From contig JBAIAA010000433.1 in assembly GCA_037893245.1 (NCBI GenBank), forward strand, positions 1,364,001 through 1,428,000: 64,000 nucleotides of DNA. The letters run 5' to 3'. A program made the translations under genes and the position numbers. The notes under the pieces were generated by a model, which was not told the origin of the DNA, searched no databases, and was given only the letters and a program-made list of their open reading frames with translations. Origin of the DNA: Crossaster papposus (lineage: Eukaryota > Echinodermata > Asteroidea > Velatida > Solasteridae). Of this stretch, positions 11,501 through 22,700 are shown piece after piece (positions within the stretch are counted from its first letter, which is position 1; each line of letters opens with the position of its first letter).

Positions 11501-13340
11501 ATTTGTTTGTTTTTGTTTGTTTGTTTGTTTGTTGCATGTTTATACACCTGATGTGCTGATGTGTTGTTTTTGTTAACCTACTTACTGGAGGTTTACTTGT
11601 TTGTTTCCTTGATTGTCTGTAAGTGTCATTTACATGGTTGTTTGTTTATTTCCTAGATTGTTTGTCAGTACATGTACATGTAGCTGTTTTCACTTTTGGC
11701 CAGTCAAACTGTGTCATTGGTTGTTTACCAGTTCCTATCTTGTGTGTCTGTGTGATTGCTTGAATGGGGTTGTCTTGCTCCTACTATCTGTTTGTTTCAC
11801 ATGGTTTGGCTTAGTGTTGCATGCATGTTCATGTTTATTTAGCTAACCCACTATTGTTGCCGCTGTTTATTTTTAATTTTGCCTGTCTATATTTCGTCTT
11901 TATACTTATGTACCTTCCCCCAACTATATATTTTGTTCTTCACATTGTTGTCTGTTTAAAGTGCAAACTGTTTTCTTGTTCTTATGAATATTAGGGACTG
12001 ATTGAATGTTAAGATACACAGTACATGAAATGTTTATTCCTACATATATTATTTATTTAATTATTTGCCTCATGTTCTTTTTTTCTTACAGAGTTTTAGC
12101 TTTTATATAATACATTATTTTTGTAAGTTATCCATTTTAAGATTGGATTAGTAGGCTCTCGAGTCACAGTGATTAAGTTCGTTTTTATTAATCCTGGCCA
12201 TCTTAGAATGGGTTGTTTGTTTTGTCATGTTTCTATCCTGCTGCCTTTATGATTAATGTTGCCTTTACTTATTATCCCTTGTTTTGATAATTGCTGCTTT
12301 CTTGTACATGTTTTGTTACTTTGACTTTCAATTTGTTGCTCTCTACACCCGTACACCTTCTCTTCTCTCCCATCCCACTATACTCTGCTTTTCATTCCAT
12401 TTTTTATTTCAGTCTGTACTCTTATGATCTACACGAAAAATGTATACATCCTGTTACATATCTTGATTTATCCATTCAATATCATGTATTGTCTGTATGA
12501 TTGTTGCTTGTTTTGGCCGAATAAATAATAATAAATAATAATAATAATGAAAGAATCAATAAAGTGTGCTGTTTGAACACATGATTCTGAAAAAAAAAAT
12601 GTTTCTGAGGTTACATGTTAACGTTTACAAGACATGAAATTTGTAGAAACAATGCACTCTTTTCTTTCAATTTCTTTTAGTTTCTTTGTTTTTCTACCCT
12701 CTTAGAACCATTGGCAAAATGACAAAAAAAGTATAGTTTACTTTTGAATGTTTTCTTAGGCTGCAATCTTTAGTAATTTGTGTAACATTTCCCGAACAAA
12801 ACACAGTTGTAAAGATTTTTGACGACAACATTTTCAATCAATTAATTTTTTTGTTAACTGCAGTTGGTCAAACCATTCCTGTTTTTAATGTTAACTACTT
12901 AACACTGCATTTGTTTTCAAATAGCTTAGTTTACACACAACATAAAGAAGTCATGTTGTGGATTACAATGTTGTTTCGGAGGTTACATTAGCTTGTTTAC
13001 TACTCACTCACCCTGCATTTTTAATGCAGAGTGAACAAATTATACACTACTCGTTGCAGTATATACAATATAGCAGTAACCAATTGATTGGTTTGAGTCA
13101 AACATCTCTGCTGGTGTTGATGTATCACAGCCTTCAAGATCTACTATTTTGAAAAATTAAATTAAGAACACGAATCCACAAAAGTATGAAGATCTGAAAT
13201 AGAAAGATAGAATAAGGGTCAAGACGCAATACTACCGAGTGAAACAGGACCAGATGGTACACATACTTTTATCATGCAGAAGCAGTTCATGAGAGCTCAC
13301 TTAACCTGGAAATCAGAAAATCTAACATCAAAACTTGGGT
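8529..13340. other. Long gene-free stretch
   Basis: No credible coding frame was found. Contents noted: CAGTTCGCGCCGG at about 8633 inverted at about 8812 (a ~190-bp GC-rich insert, MITE-like, no secure duplication); a cluster of CCAATTGGAA/CCAACTGG words at 9950-10200; a C run at about 10226-10243; (GTTT)n at about 11456-11535; and (AAT)n at about 12520-12548. The rest is AT-rich and looks intergenic or intronic. Confidence 0.5.
11456..11535 (+). repeat. (GTTT)n microsatellite
   Basis: Imperfect tandem GTTT units with G-rich interruptions. Confidence 0.8.
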
Positions 13341-13610
13341 TTAATAATAATGTTCGTTTTTTATATAGCGCTTTAGACTCCCACAAACTATTATCCCTGT
13401 TCACCAGGAACGAGACCATTTCTGCAGCAGCTCAAGATCAACGCATGTGGTCTCTACCTTCACAGGTACCCATTACTCCTGGGTGGAGAGAGGCAATTGT
13501 AGCAAAGTGTCTTGCCCAAGAACACAAGCACCATGTTCCCTGCCAGGGTTCGAACCCACGTACCATCGTACAGGAGTCAAACATGGTAACCACTGGACCA
13601 CAGTGCCCTA
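13341..13610 (-). mobile_element. tRNA-derived SINE
   Basis: On the minus strand the segment starts with a tRNA-like head. It has a perfect A box TGGTCCAGTGG (near 13590-13600) and the B box GGTTCGAACCC (near 13547-13557), spaced as in tRNA genes. A convincing anticodon arm is absent, so it is not a functional tRNA. The body continues to about 13341, where TTATATAGCGCTTTAGA lies; that phrase is common in invertebrate SINE tails. The boundaries are approximate. Confidence 0.65.
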
Positions 13611-14278
13611 CGTTCATTTAAGTTCTATGAACTGAAACCTAAGAACGTCAAGTCGCTGCCACATTCAAGACACATAGCATGTTTGTGGGTTAACAACTGT
13701 GTTAACATAAATGAAAAGCTCCGTTGAATGGGAGAAGGTTCAATGATGAGACGGACTACATGGACATGCTGATGTGTAAAAAAGTCCCATGCTAACAGAT
13801 TCCATGAAGCCAAATGCATCCAAGGCTGCTGCTCAGCATGTGGAAATCTCGAAGGCACAATCCGAGACTTCTATGATGATTTTGTTGAAGCTTTAGGAGC
13901 CCCGGATATAACCTGGTTAAAATGGAAACTCCAAAAGGTTACGATGAAAACAGTTTTAAGAACGTGTAAGCAAGCGGGGTACAAAGTTAGATTTATAATC
14001 AGAGCTTTGCAATGAACAGCTCCCTGTTTCCCCCTTTGCAGTTTAATTTCAGAGGGTTAATAATTTGATAAAAACAGTTCTTTGGAAAAACGATGCTAGG
14101 ATGTACCGGTATAGTGCGCTGTTTAGAAATTGCTTGCAACAAAATATCAACTTTGTATTGTTAATTAAAACTTTAGGAATAAAGGAATATCGTTACCAAC
14201 TAACGTAACATTTTGTGTTATCATGCATTACACAAATGGCACGCACATGTTTAGCAAATATGGATTATTCATGCCTCT

Positions 14279-14500
14279 GTAATATTTCAATGTCTCCCTA
14301 ATGTCACAGTTTAGTCCCTATTTAGAGGCAAAATGCTACCATCGCAAATTAGCTATATATGTAGATGAATTTATCATAGTCCAATAAGTAAATACATGCA
14401 ACAAATCTTGGGGTAGGATAAGAGAAAATTGGGTTTAGGGGTTATTACAGTTTGAAAATTGTTGTGCACAAGTGTAAAGGTGTGTCTCCCAAAGGTATTC
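14279..14500 (-). mobile_element. Diverged copy of the MITE at 5689
   Basis: Read on the minus strand from about 14500 it shows TACCTTTGGGAGACA, GTGCACAA and an ACCCCTAAACCC-type block in the same order as 5689-5750. The other end near 14298 carries TGTCTCCCTAA. It is considerably decayed. Confidence 0.5.
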
Positions 14501-15213
14501 CATTTCTCGTAATTTGATGTTTGATGTTAGAGTGTGTATTATTGTTATTATTGAACCCATGAAATTACAATAAAATTCATGTACTCCGCTAACTTTTTGA
14601 TAAACAAAACACTGCACATTGTTGTACATCCTTCATGTACATGTAGGTATTGGACCCTTCCAAACAAAATTAAAAATAAGAAATAACTGGATACATTGTA
14701 AAAACTCTGAAACCAAATGTGTGTATGAAAAAGGATAGTCAAATATGATTATGATTGAAAAAACTTGCTAAAATGTTTAGCATGAGGGTTACCCTCGCAG
14801 TTCTAGCTGAATCCTCCAATTTTAATATGAGTTTGCACACACCAGATAGGGAGTAAGGGTTTTTAAGTACAAATTTATCAGCAAATACTCAAGCAGAGAC
14901 AGAAATATAAATTTAAGACGATTATCTTCAAATATACCGAGTGTCTCCATTACGAGGCTTCTTCAGAACTGAATAAAACTACATGTAAACAGTCCACTTC
15001 ATTTGTTAACTCTATAAATACATGTACCGTAGGCCTAAGTGGTTTATTAATATTGCAAACATTTGTTTGATGCTGAAGTATGATGCAAGAACACCAAAGC
15101 TGAAAATACAATTGTTTTCCTGTAGTAGTTGGTTCTCAAAAATCGTCTTTTTTGCAGAGAAAAACCTTGTGTTGTTTAAAAGATGTTTTACTAGTGTTTC
15201 CTTTTCTGTGTGT
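14501..15213. other. Gene-free stretch with a dispersed repeat
   Basis: No coding frame is convincing up to the Crypton exon. The segment at about 15034-15125 is about 90% identical to 40272-40360. The phrase ACCGAGTGTCTCCATTAC at about 14937 recurs at about 40530. The order of the two blocks is reversed between the loci. Confidence 0.6.
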
Positions 15214-15788
15214 ATGTTTTGGTTAGAATGGTGTGCAACTGTAGACGAGAACCCAAAGTTTGAGGACTTGCCTACTGAGACCCTGGCTTCACTTCTGAGA
15301 CGTTTCTATGGGGGAGCCAGAAAGAAAGATGGCACCCCGTACTCACTTCAATCGCTCCGCTCACATAGGGCAGCAATTCATCGCCATTTGACTTCACCAT
15401 ATGCCCGTACCATATCAACATCGTAAAAGATAGAGAATTTAAGGCTGCTAACAATGTCTTCCTTGTTGTCATCAAATGCAGAAAGAGAGAGGGAAATGAC
15501 AAAAGCTGCCACAAGCACTCGATAAAGGATGATGATATTTTTAAGATGTTTTCCAGCGAAACTCTGTCTACAAAGAATCCAGCAAGCCTGCAGCATCTGG
15601 TCTGGTTCCACATTGAGTTTTTCATTTGCAGATTAGGCAGAGAGGGCTTACGCGAGTTAACAAAGGATTCTTTCATCATCAAGAAAGATGCAGAGGGGAG
15701 GAAGTATGCCACAATGATTTATTATGAAGCAACCAAGAACCATCCGGGAAAGAAAGCATTGGATTTTGAAGGTGAGAAGAGAATGTAT
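15214..15788 (+). pseudogene. Crypton-like tyrosine recombinase, N-terminal part
   Basis: A splice acceptor (TTTCCTTTTCTG ... GGTTAG, ending near 15226) opens an exon reading EWCATVDENPKFEDLP, TLASLLRRFYGGARKKDG and SLQSLRSHRAAIHRHL, the N-terminal core-binding region of Crypton/DUF3504 recombinases. The frame must change near 15415 to continue into INIVKDREFKAANNVF. Further on come LVWFHIEFFICRLGREGLRE and EATKNHPGKKAL. At 15788 the coding sequence is cut by the LTR element 15789-37480 and resumes at 37485 in the same frame once the insert and one GTAT copy are left out. These enzymes cut and rejoin DNA through an Arg-His-Arg-Tyr site; this copy is inactive. Confidence 0.85.
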
Positions 15789-16073
15789 TGTAACGAAGAT
15801 TCGCCTGGGGTCGTCCCCACACAAGAAAGACTCTTGACACAAGTATTCTTGTTCTTCCGGTGATTCTCAGCTGTTTAATCGCGACTCTCGTCTAACAAAA
15901 CAAGGCATTCGGTTTACACCATCACGCGGCACCAGAACTGGTTAGAACCAGTTCGGCGCTTGCGCAATCCAAAGGCGGGTTTCCGGGGCGCACCAGCAGG
16001 AGCCACCAGGGCGATCCCACCACCGTGGAATCGCTCCAGCGCCCTCTACCGCCCAACTGGCACGGGCGTTACA
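15789..16073 (-). repeat. LTR (3' LTR of the minus-strand element)
   Basis: A 285-bp copy nearly identical to 37195-37480 and 39859-40145. It is the reverse-complement relative of the LTRs at 6068, 8240 and 42004. It is followed at 16074-16172 by the family's 3' internal tail. Confidence 0.85.
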
Positions 16074-16172
16074 CAGCCCCCCACGAAGACCTTGTTTGCC
16101 CCCAAACAAAACCATGGGCGCTGCTGCTGCACCCCGGCCAACCGCCCCGGAAAACGCATAACGCCAACAATT

Positions 16173-16262
16173 ACACAACAATTTACATTACAACAATTTA
16201 CATTACAACAATTTACATTACAACAATTTTCATTACAACAATTTACATTACAACAATTTTTG
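16173..16262. repeat. 15-bp microsatellite (ACAACAATTTACATT)n
   Basis: About six copies of a 15-bp unit lie between the LTR-element tail and the 17-bp minisatellite. Confidence 0.9.
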
Positions 16263-16269
16263 GGGTAAG

Positions 16270-17126
16270 CCCCTGGCCCCGGCACACCTGGCCCCGGCAC
16301 ACCCCTGGCCCCGGCACACCCCTGGCCCCGGCACACCCCTGGCCCCGGCACACCCCTGGCCCCGGCACACCCCTGGCCCCGGCACACCCCTGGCCCCGGC
16401 ACACCCCTGGCCCCGGCACACCCCTGGCCCCGGCACACCCCTGGCCCCGGCACACCCCTGGCCCCGGCACACCCCTGGCCCCGGCACACCCCTGGCCCCG
16501 GCACACCCCTGGCCCCGGCACACCCCTGGCCCCGGCACACCCCTGGCCCCGGCACACCCCTGGCCCCGGCACACCCCTGGCCCCGGCACACCCCTGGCCC
16601 CGGCACACCCCTGGCCCCGGCACACCCCTGGCCCCGGCACACCCCTGGCCCCGGCACACCCCTGGCCCCGGCACACCCCTGGCCCCGGCACACCCCTGGC
16701 ACACCCCTGGCCCCGGCACACCCCTGGCACACCCCTGGCCCCGGCACACCCCTGGCACACCCCTGGCCCCGGCACACCCCTGGCCCCGGCACACCCCTGG
16801 CCCCGGCACACCCCTGGCCCCGGCACACCCCTGGCCCCGGCACACCCCTGGCCCCGGCACACCCCTGGCCCCGGCACACCCCTGGCCCCGGCACACCCCT
16901 GGCCCCGGCACACCCCTGGCCCCGGCACACCCCTGGCCCCGGCACACCCCTGGCCCCGGCACACCCCTGGCCCCGGCACACCCCTGGCCCCGGCACACCC
17001 CTGGCCCCGGCACACCCCTGGCCCCGGCACACCCCTGGCCCCGGCCCGGCACACCCCTGGCCCCGGCACACCCCTGGCCCCGGCACACCCCTGGCCCCGG
17101 CACACCCCTGGCCCCGGCACACCCCT
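16270..17126. repeat. 17-bp minisatellite, left block (about 50 copies)
   Basis: Unit GGCCCCGGCACACCCCT. Near 16700-16760 three units lack GGCCCC (11 bp), and near 17040 one unit carries an extra CCCGG-type piece. Otherwise the array is uniform. Seventeen is not a multiple of three and no stop codon arises in any phase, so all six frames look open; these ORFs are artefacts. The minus strand (AGGGGTGTGCCGGGGCC) has G4 runs separated by loops of 3 and 6 bases. Confidence 0.95.
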
Positions 17127-17221
17127 ATGGGCGGCCATCAGGGCAAAAAAGACATATCGGTAAAATTGTTTTTCCCGCACGCGCACTCAGACAACTCAAA
17201 CAATTGTAATCCCCGCCCGCA

Positions 17222-17620
17222 CAATTGCATTCTCCCGCGCGATTGCATTCCACGCGCGATGCGATTGCAATCCCCGCGCGATGCGATTGCAATCCCCGCG
17301 CGATGCGATTGCAAATGCAATCCCCGCGCGATGCGATTGCAATCCCCGCGCGATGCGATTGCAATCCCCGCGCGATGCGATTGTTATCCCCGCGCGATGC
17401 GATTGCAATCCCCGCGCGATGCGATTGCAATCCCCGCGCGATGCGATTGCAATCCCCGCGCGATGCGATTGCAATCCCCGCGCGATGCGATTGCAATCCC
17501 CGCGCGATGCGATTGCAATCCCCGCGCGATGCGATTGCAATCCCCGCGCGATGCGATTGCAATCCCCGCGCGATGCGATTGCAATCCCCGCGCGATGCGA
17601 TTTAATCCCCCGCGCGATTG
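17222..17620. repeat. 22-bp minisatellite (about 16 copies)
   Basis: The unit contains the palindrome GATTGCAATC followed by CCCCGCGCGATGC. One unit carries an extra AAATGCA-type insertion near 17312 and one has TTGTTATC near 17382. It forms part of the left arm of the putative element 17127-35245. Its ORFs are repeat artefacts. Confidence 0.9.
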
Positions 17621-18997
17621 CATTCCCCACAAGATCAGAATATGAAAAATATGGCCACATGTGCCGAGTAGTGAAAAAAAACACTACTTACTCCTACTCA
17701 ATGCAATTGCATGTTTACCAATGTATAGTCTGGTACCTATCTAACAGCTCCATACGGTTGTATTGAAAAACCAAGGTTACCGCACATGTCAAAGGACCAC
17801 GTTAACGCAATGCAGAAAAAACATAGGGCGTTTACCAAACGGGGCTTGAGGCTTGAGGCTTGGGGCTAGGCTCGGGCTTGGCTTGGGCTTGGCTAGGCTC
17901 GGGCTTCATCACAAAGTAAAAAGGCGGCCAAAACGATTCGTACGGTTAGGCTTCGAGAGGCTTCGGCTGGCGTATGGCTTCGATTACGATACTCGGCTCG
18001 GCGCGCGTCGCGAACTGAAAAAAACCCACAAACTTTTTGCAATGGGTGCATGTTGATTTTTATCACTGGTGATAGGAAATTTGGTCTGACAAAGTTTAGT
18101 CTGACCATGGAGCAATAAACTTGCTCCATGGTCTGACGAACCTACTTTGACACAATGTTGCTGATAATATTGTTTGTTAATCTTCTGAGGTTTTCAAAAT
18201 ATACAATAAATTGTAGTACATGTATGTATTTTGGGGGAATACGGTAGAGGGGAAAGGGGGAGGGGGGTTAATGTAGATGCCGAGTTCATTGAGTGCTTCC
18301 ACTTCTAGATTTTGTCCAATGTATTTTGAAGTGTTTTGAAGGCCTATTCATATTTTTAGTGTCTTGAAGGTGGGGCTGGTTGAGTATCAGTACTTAGTAC
18401 GAAGTACTTTAACTCTGAAGCAATAATCAATAAACAAACCCCTGTAATAAGAATTCTCAGTTAACAGTACAGCATTTTACTGGTGCAGGCTTTTGTGCAT
18501 TATTTAATTAAAACAAATAATTACAGCAGTCAGTATCAATAACATTTTTAATGCCAGTTTCAACTTTTAGTTTTTCACTTTGAAATTAATGGTGTTTTAT
18601 TCAATAAATTAAATTTCAATTACATATTAATGGGGGAGACAAAGGTTGTTTGGGCACGACATGGTAAAGAATTAATGTTTCTTTTTAAAGGAATACTTCA
18701 TTTTGAGGTAACTTATTAGCATATCTTCCCAATTGGTTTTGTTTATCCTGAAGTTTAGGAAAGGCGTTCCAATAAAGTGCATTTTTACTGGACATACATG
18801 TTCATGTACATGTACAGTTACAAATAAGAACATACGTTGTTCATTTTTAGAATCTTCAAAGTCATCATGGTTTATTCATGGGTCTAAATTGTGATGCAAG
18901 ATATTCATTATTTAATGCAAGTAGTGCATACACATTTCACAATAAACAATATTTTCATCTTTAAAATGACAAGGGACAGGAAAATTAGCAATGTGAT

Positions 18998-19706
18998 TGT
19001 AACTGCTGGTGAGCGAGTCTAAGCTTGCCTCATGGTGGCGCTCTTCACAACTCTTGAGGGCGCCCTTCGTTGCTACCGTAGATACATGGTCCTTGCTGAT
19101 GACACAATGAATTTGTTATAAATTCTTGACTCATACTCTTGCCATAATAATTTGATCATCCCTCCACCCCAGGACCCGAGGACAGAGGTAAAGAAAGTTT
19201 GATTATTGTAGAACTTTATATGATTGCAGTTGTTGTGCTACATAAGTGCGATTTAGGTGAATTTAGGGCCAGATTTTCATGACATTATTTGCATGAGATT
19301 ATTGTTGTTGCGTGCACTTTCACTGTTCAGATGACCTTTGACCTTACATTTTCTAGGGTTTATTGCTACTATTTCTGATGCACATTATAGATCAGTGATT
19401 TGCCTTTATTATACATCTTGTTCTCTAATTAGATTAGTTGTTTGTATTCTTCTAAGCGTTAGTTTTGTTCTGCTTTATTGCAGTTTTTACGTGATCTGTG
19501 ATACGTGACATGTGATCTGTGATTTGTGATCCGTGAACCTATGAACCTGTGATTCTGTGAATACATGAACCAGAATTAACAGAATAAACCAAGGGAGCAG
19601 CTACAATGAGCAAAGTGCATAGACAGAGTGGACATTACCAAGTTACTGATTGAACATTCTGAGTAAAGCACACTTTGTGAATTAAATACGAACTGCAACC
19701 GCCACA
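18998..19706 (+). repeat. BEL 5' LTR
   Basis: 709 bp, TGTAACTGC ... CGCCACA. It contains short GTGATCTGTGATAC-type tandem words near 19490-19560 and AATAAA near 19582. Confidence 0.92.
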
Positions 19707-19729
19707 GTAAAAACTCTTCTTGGGACAAG

Positions 19730-22700
19730 ATGTCATTCATGGATGAAATACAGCTTGGTGATTCGGCTTCAGTTCTCAGCCATGGCAGTAGACGATCTCG
19801 CAGTTCAAGAGCCAGCTCAAGACACTCAAACACAGAGCTGCTTCGCATAACAGAAGAACAGAAGAGAGCAGAGCTTGCTGCTCGGTCTGCAGCTATCAAT
19901 GAAGCACATGAGTTAGAAATATCAAGGCGAACATTAGAAATGGAAAAACAACGACTCATGCAGCAGATAGAGATGTCACGACTGGAACTTGAAAGACAAG
20001 CGAATCAGCTGAGACTCCAGACAGAGATTAAGGTGAGCAGCGCAAGACTTGAAGTTTTGGACAAGTTTGATGGTGAGTCCCCTCAGCAGCATAAGCCGGA
20101 GTTATATGATGTAAATGACCTCCCCCCAACAATTGATGGGCCATTTACCGAGGCAGTAGCTGAGAACGCACCACATGATAGTCCCCATCATTCTGTTCGC
20201 AAACCAGAACACGGGATCTCGAATACCTTTCGAGACACAGAGAATGATGGTGCCAATTTCCCTAAAACCTCAACCCCTGCGTCTACTCCACCTACTGGAA
20301 GGTCAGATTCATCTGACGCAGTTCTCCCCCCACAGACCAGTGATGTACCGCGCAACGATGTGGCAAGTGCCATCACAGCACTGGCAGATGTGCTATCACA
20401 CAGGGAGGAGAAATTGCCCAAGAAAGAACCAGAAGTCTTCAAGGGCAGTGTATTCGACTTCCCCGTGTGGATGAATTCGTTTTTTGTACTGGTAGAGCAG
20501 CGCTACACATCACCAATCGACCGCCTCTACTATTTAGGCAGATACACGTCTGGTGAGGCCCAAGAGTGTATTAAAGGACTTCTCGCCCTGAACAGTGAGA
20601 ACGCATACCAGAAAGCGAAGAAACTCCTGACTGAGCGGTACGGTAACAAGATGCTAGCTGCAAGCACGTATCGTGAGAAAATTAGCAAATGGCCGACCGT
20701 GAAACAAGACGACGGAAAGGGACTGCGTAATCTCTCAGACTTCCTTTTCCAGTGCGAGACAGCCATGTCAACTCTGAGCCAGTTAAAGGTTCTAGACGAC
20801 CCAGCCGAACACAAGAATATTATAGAGAAGCTACCGAGGCATGTGCAGGGTCGTTGGCTCCGTTTCGTCGACCAGTGCATGTATGGCCACAAGGATGCAG
20901 GGGAAGGTGACTACCCGCCCTTTGCCGAGCTGTGCAAATTCATCGCAAAGGAGGCTCGCATTGCCTGTAGCCCCTTTCACCAAAAACCAACGGACGAGAA
21001 GAGGGAGACAAAATTTGTCAAACCTACCAGGTCGGGAACAGCCACGACATTTGCCTCAAAGGCAGATGAGCTCACGACGAAGAGGAAGACTAGCCCCCAA
21101 AAGAGCAACACCCCCCCTTCACCCAACGCAAACAGAGCATCAACATGTCCCCTCTGCAAGAGCCAACATCAACTCGATTCCTGTAGCAGTTTTGCAGCCA
21201 TGAGCCTTAGTGAAAGGCACGACATCATCATGAAGAGTGGCCTTTGCTTTGGATGCCTCAAATGGGGTCACAGGAGACGCGAGTGTCGCAATAAGAAGCA
21301 GTGTGCAAACTGTGGGCGCTTACACCCTACTTTGCTGCACGACTACTCCAAGTCCACTCCAGATGTGCAGATCAAAGATGACACCGATGACAAAAAAGTG
21401 GTTGTTGTTCAATCTACCACACATCGAGTGCAGACACTTGACGTCGGAGAAAATTGCTCGCACACTCTCATCGTTCCCGTTGTCGTTCATCACATCAAAG
21501 AACCGTCTGCGAAGGTGATAGTATACGCCCTGTTAGATGAACATTCCGATTCTTGCTTCGTCTCAGATTGGACGCTAGAAAGGCTCGGAATCGATGGAGA
21601 AGCAGTCCAGCTGAGTCTATCTACGATATTAGCGAAGGGCACCATATCATCCAGAAAGGTGCATGGCCTAACTGTCAAGGGATTGTCTGAGGACACCGAG
21701 ATAGAATTACCAGGTGCCTACTCCAGAGAATCTATCAATGCAAACCGTGAGCAGATTCCGAAGTTGGACACCGTGAAGGAGTGGCCTCACTTGAAACGAG
21801 TCGCTAACCTGCTACCTCCATACCTGAGTGAAACCGAGATCGGACTTTTGATTGGTTGCAACGCAACTCGCGCAATCAAGCCGAGAGATGTTGTCCATGG
21901 AGAGGAAGATGCCCCGTATGCAGTCAGAACAGCCCTTGGATGGGGAGTGATAGGAATGATGCGTCACGACAACGGCGGCAGAATTTTGAATGCATCAAAG
22001 GAGCAACAAGGCCACTTCGCCTTTCGCACCCAAGTCAAAGAAGTCAGCCCCCTCCAAGTCACCAAAATGTTCGAGATTGACTTCATCGAGAAAAACACCG
22101 ATGAAATGGTTTCCCGCGATGACCGAAACTTCATGCAGAAGATGAAGGATGGTATCCACAGACGTGATGATGGCCACTTTGAGATGCCCCTCCCACTCAA
22201 AACAGATAATGTCCAGCTCCCCAACAACAAGCCAGTGGTTCTGAAACGACTCAACAAGCAAAAAATGAAGATGTTAAGCAACCCAAAATATCGAGATGAT
22301 TACAAGGCCTTCATGGAGAACATCATCGAAAAGGGCTATGCAGAGAAGGTTCCGGACGAGGAACTCAACCTGGACAACATGGCCGTGTGGTACATACCTC
22401 ATCACGGGGTATACCATCCCAAAAAACCGAACAAGATCAGAGTCGTCTTCGACTGCAGTGCTGAATACGAGGGTGAAGTGTTGAATCGACACCTACTGCA
22501 GGGACCCGATATGATCAACAATCTTGTTGTGGTTCTTTGCCGATTTCGGAAGGACCACGTCGCCTTCACCTGCGACATCGAAGGCATGTTTCATCAAGTT
22601 GGCGTCAACGTGGAAGATCGCAACTACCTGAGGTTCTTGTGGTGGCCGGGAGGTGACATGAACCGGTCCCCAAATGAATATCGAATGACGGTTCACTTGT

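Noticed and set aside
13535..13608. Functional tRNA gene on the minus strand
   Set aside because: A and B boxes are good but no anticodon stem or acceptor stem forms; it is the head of a SINE.
16025..17209. Long ORFs on both strands across the GC-rich 17-bp array ([21 protein letters not shown])
   Set aside because: The 17-bp unit has no stop codon in any phase, so all six frames are open automatically. There is no codon bias or conserved domain.
17127..17684. Repeats at 17.2-17.6 kb as a CRISPR array
   Set aside because: Units are contiguous with no unique spacers, the genome is eukaryotic, and no cas genes are present.
19707..19740. Primer-binding site of the BEL element
   Set aside because: No TGG-started match to a tRNA end that I could identify lies next to the 5' LTR, so none is called.
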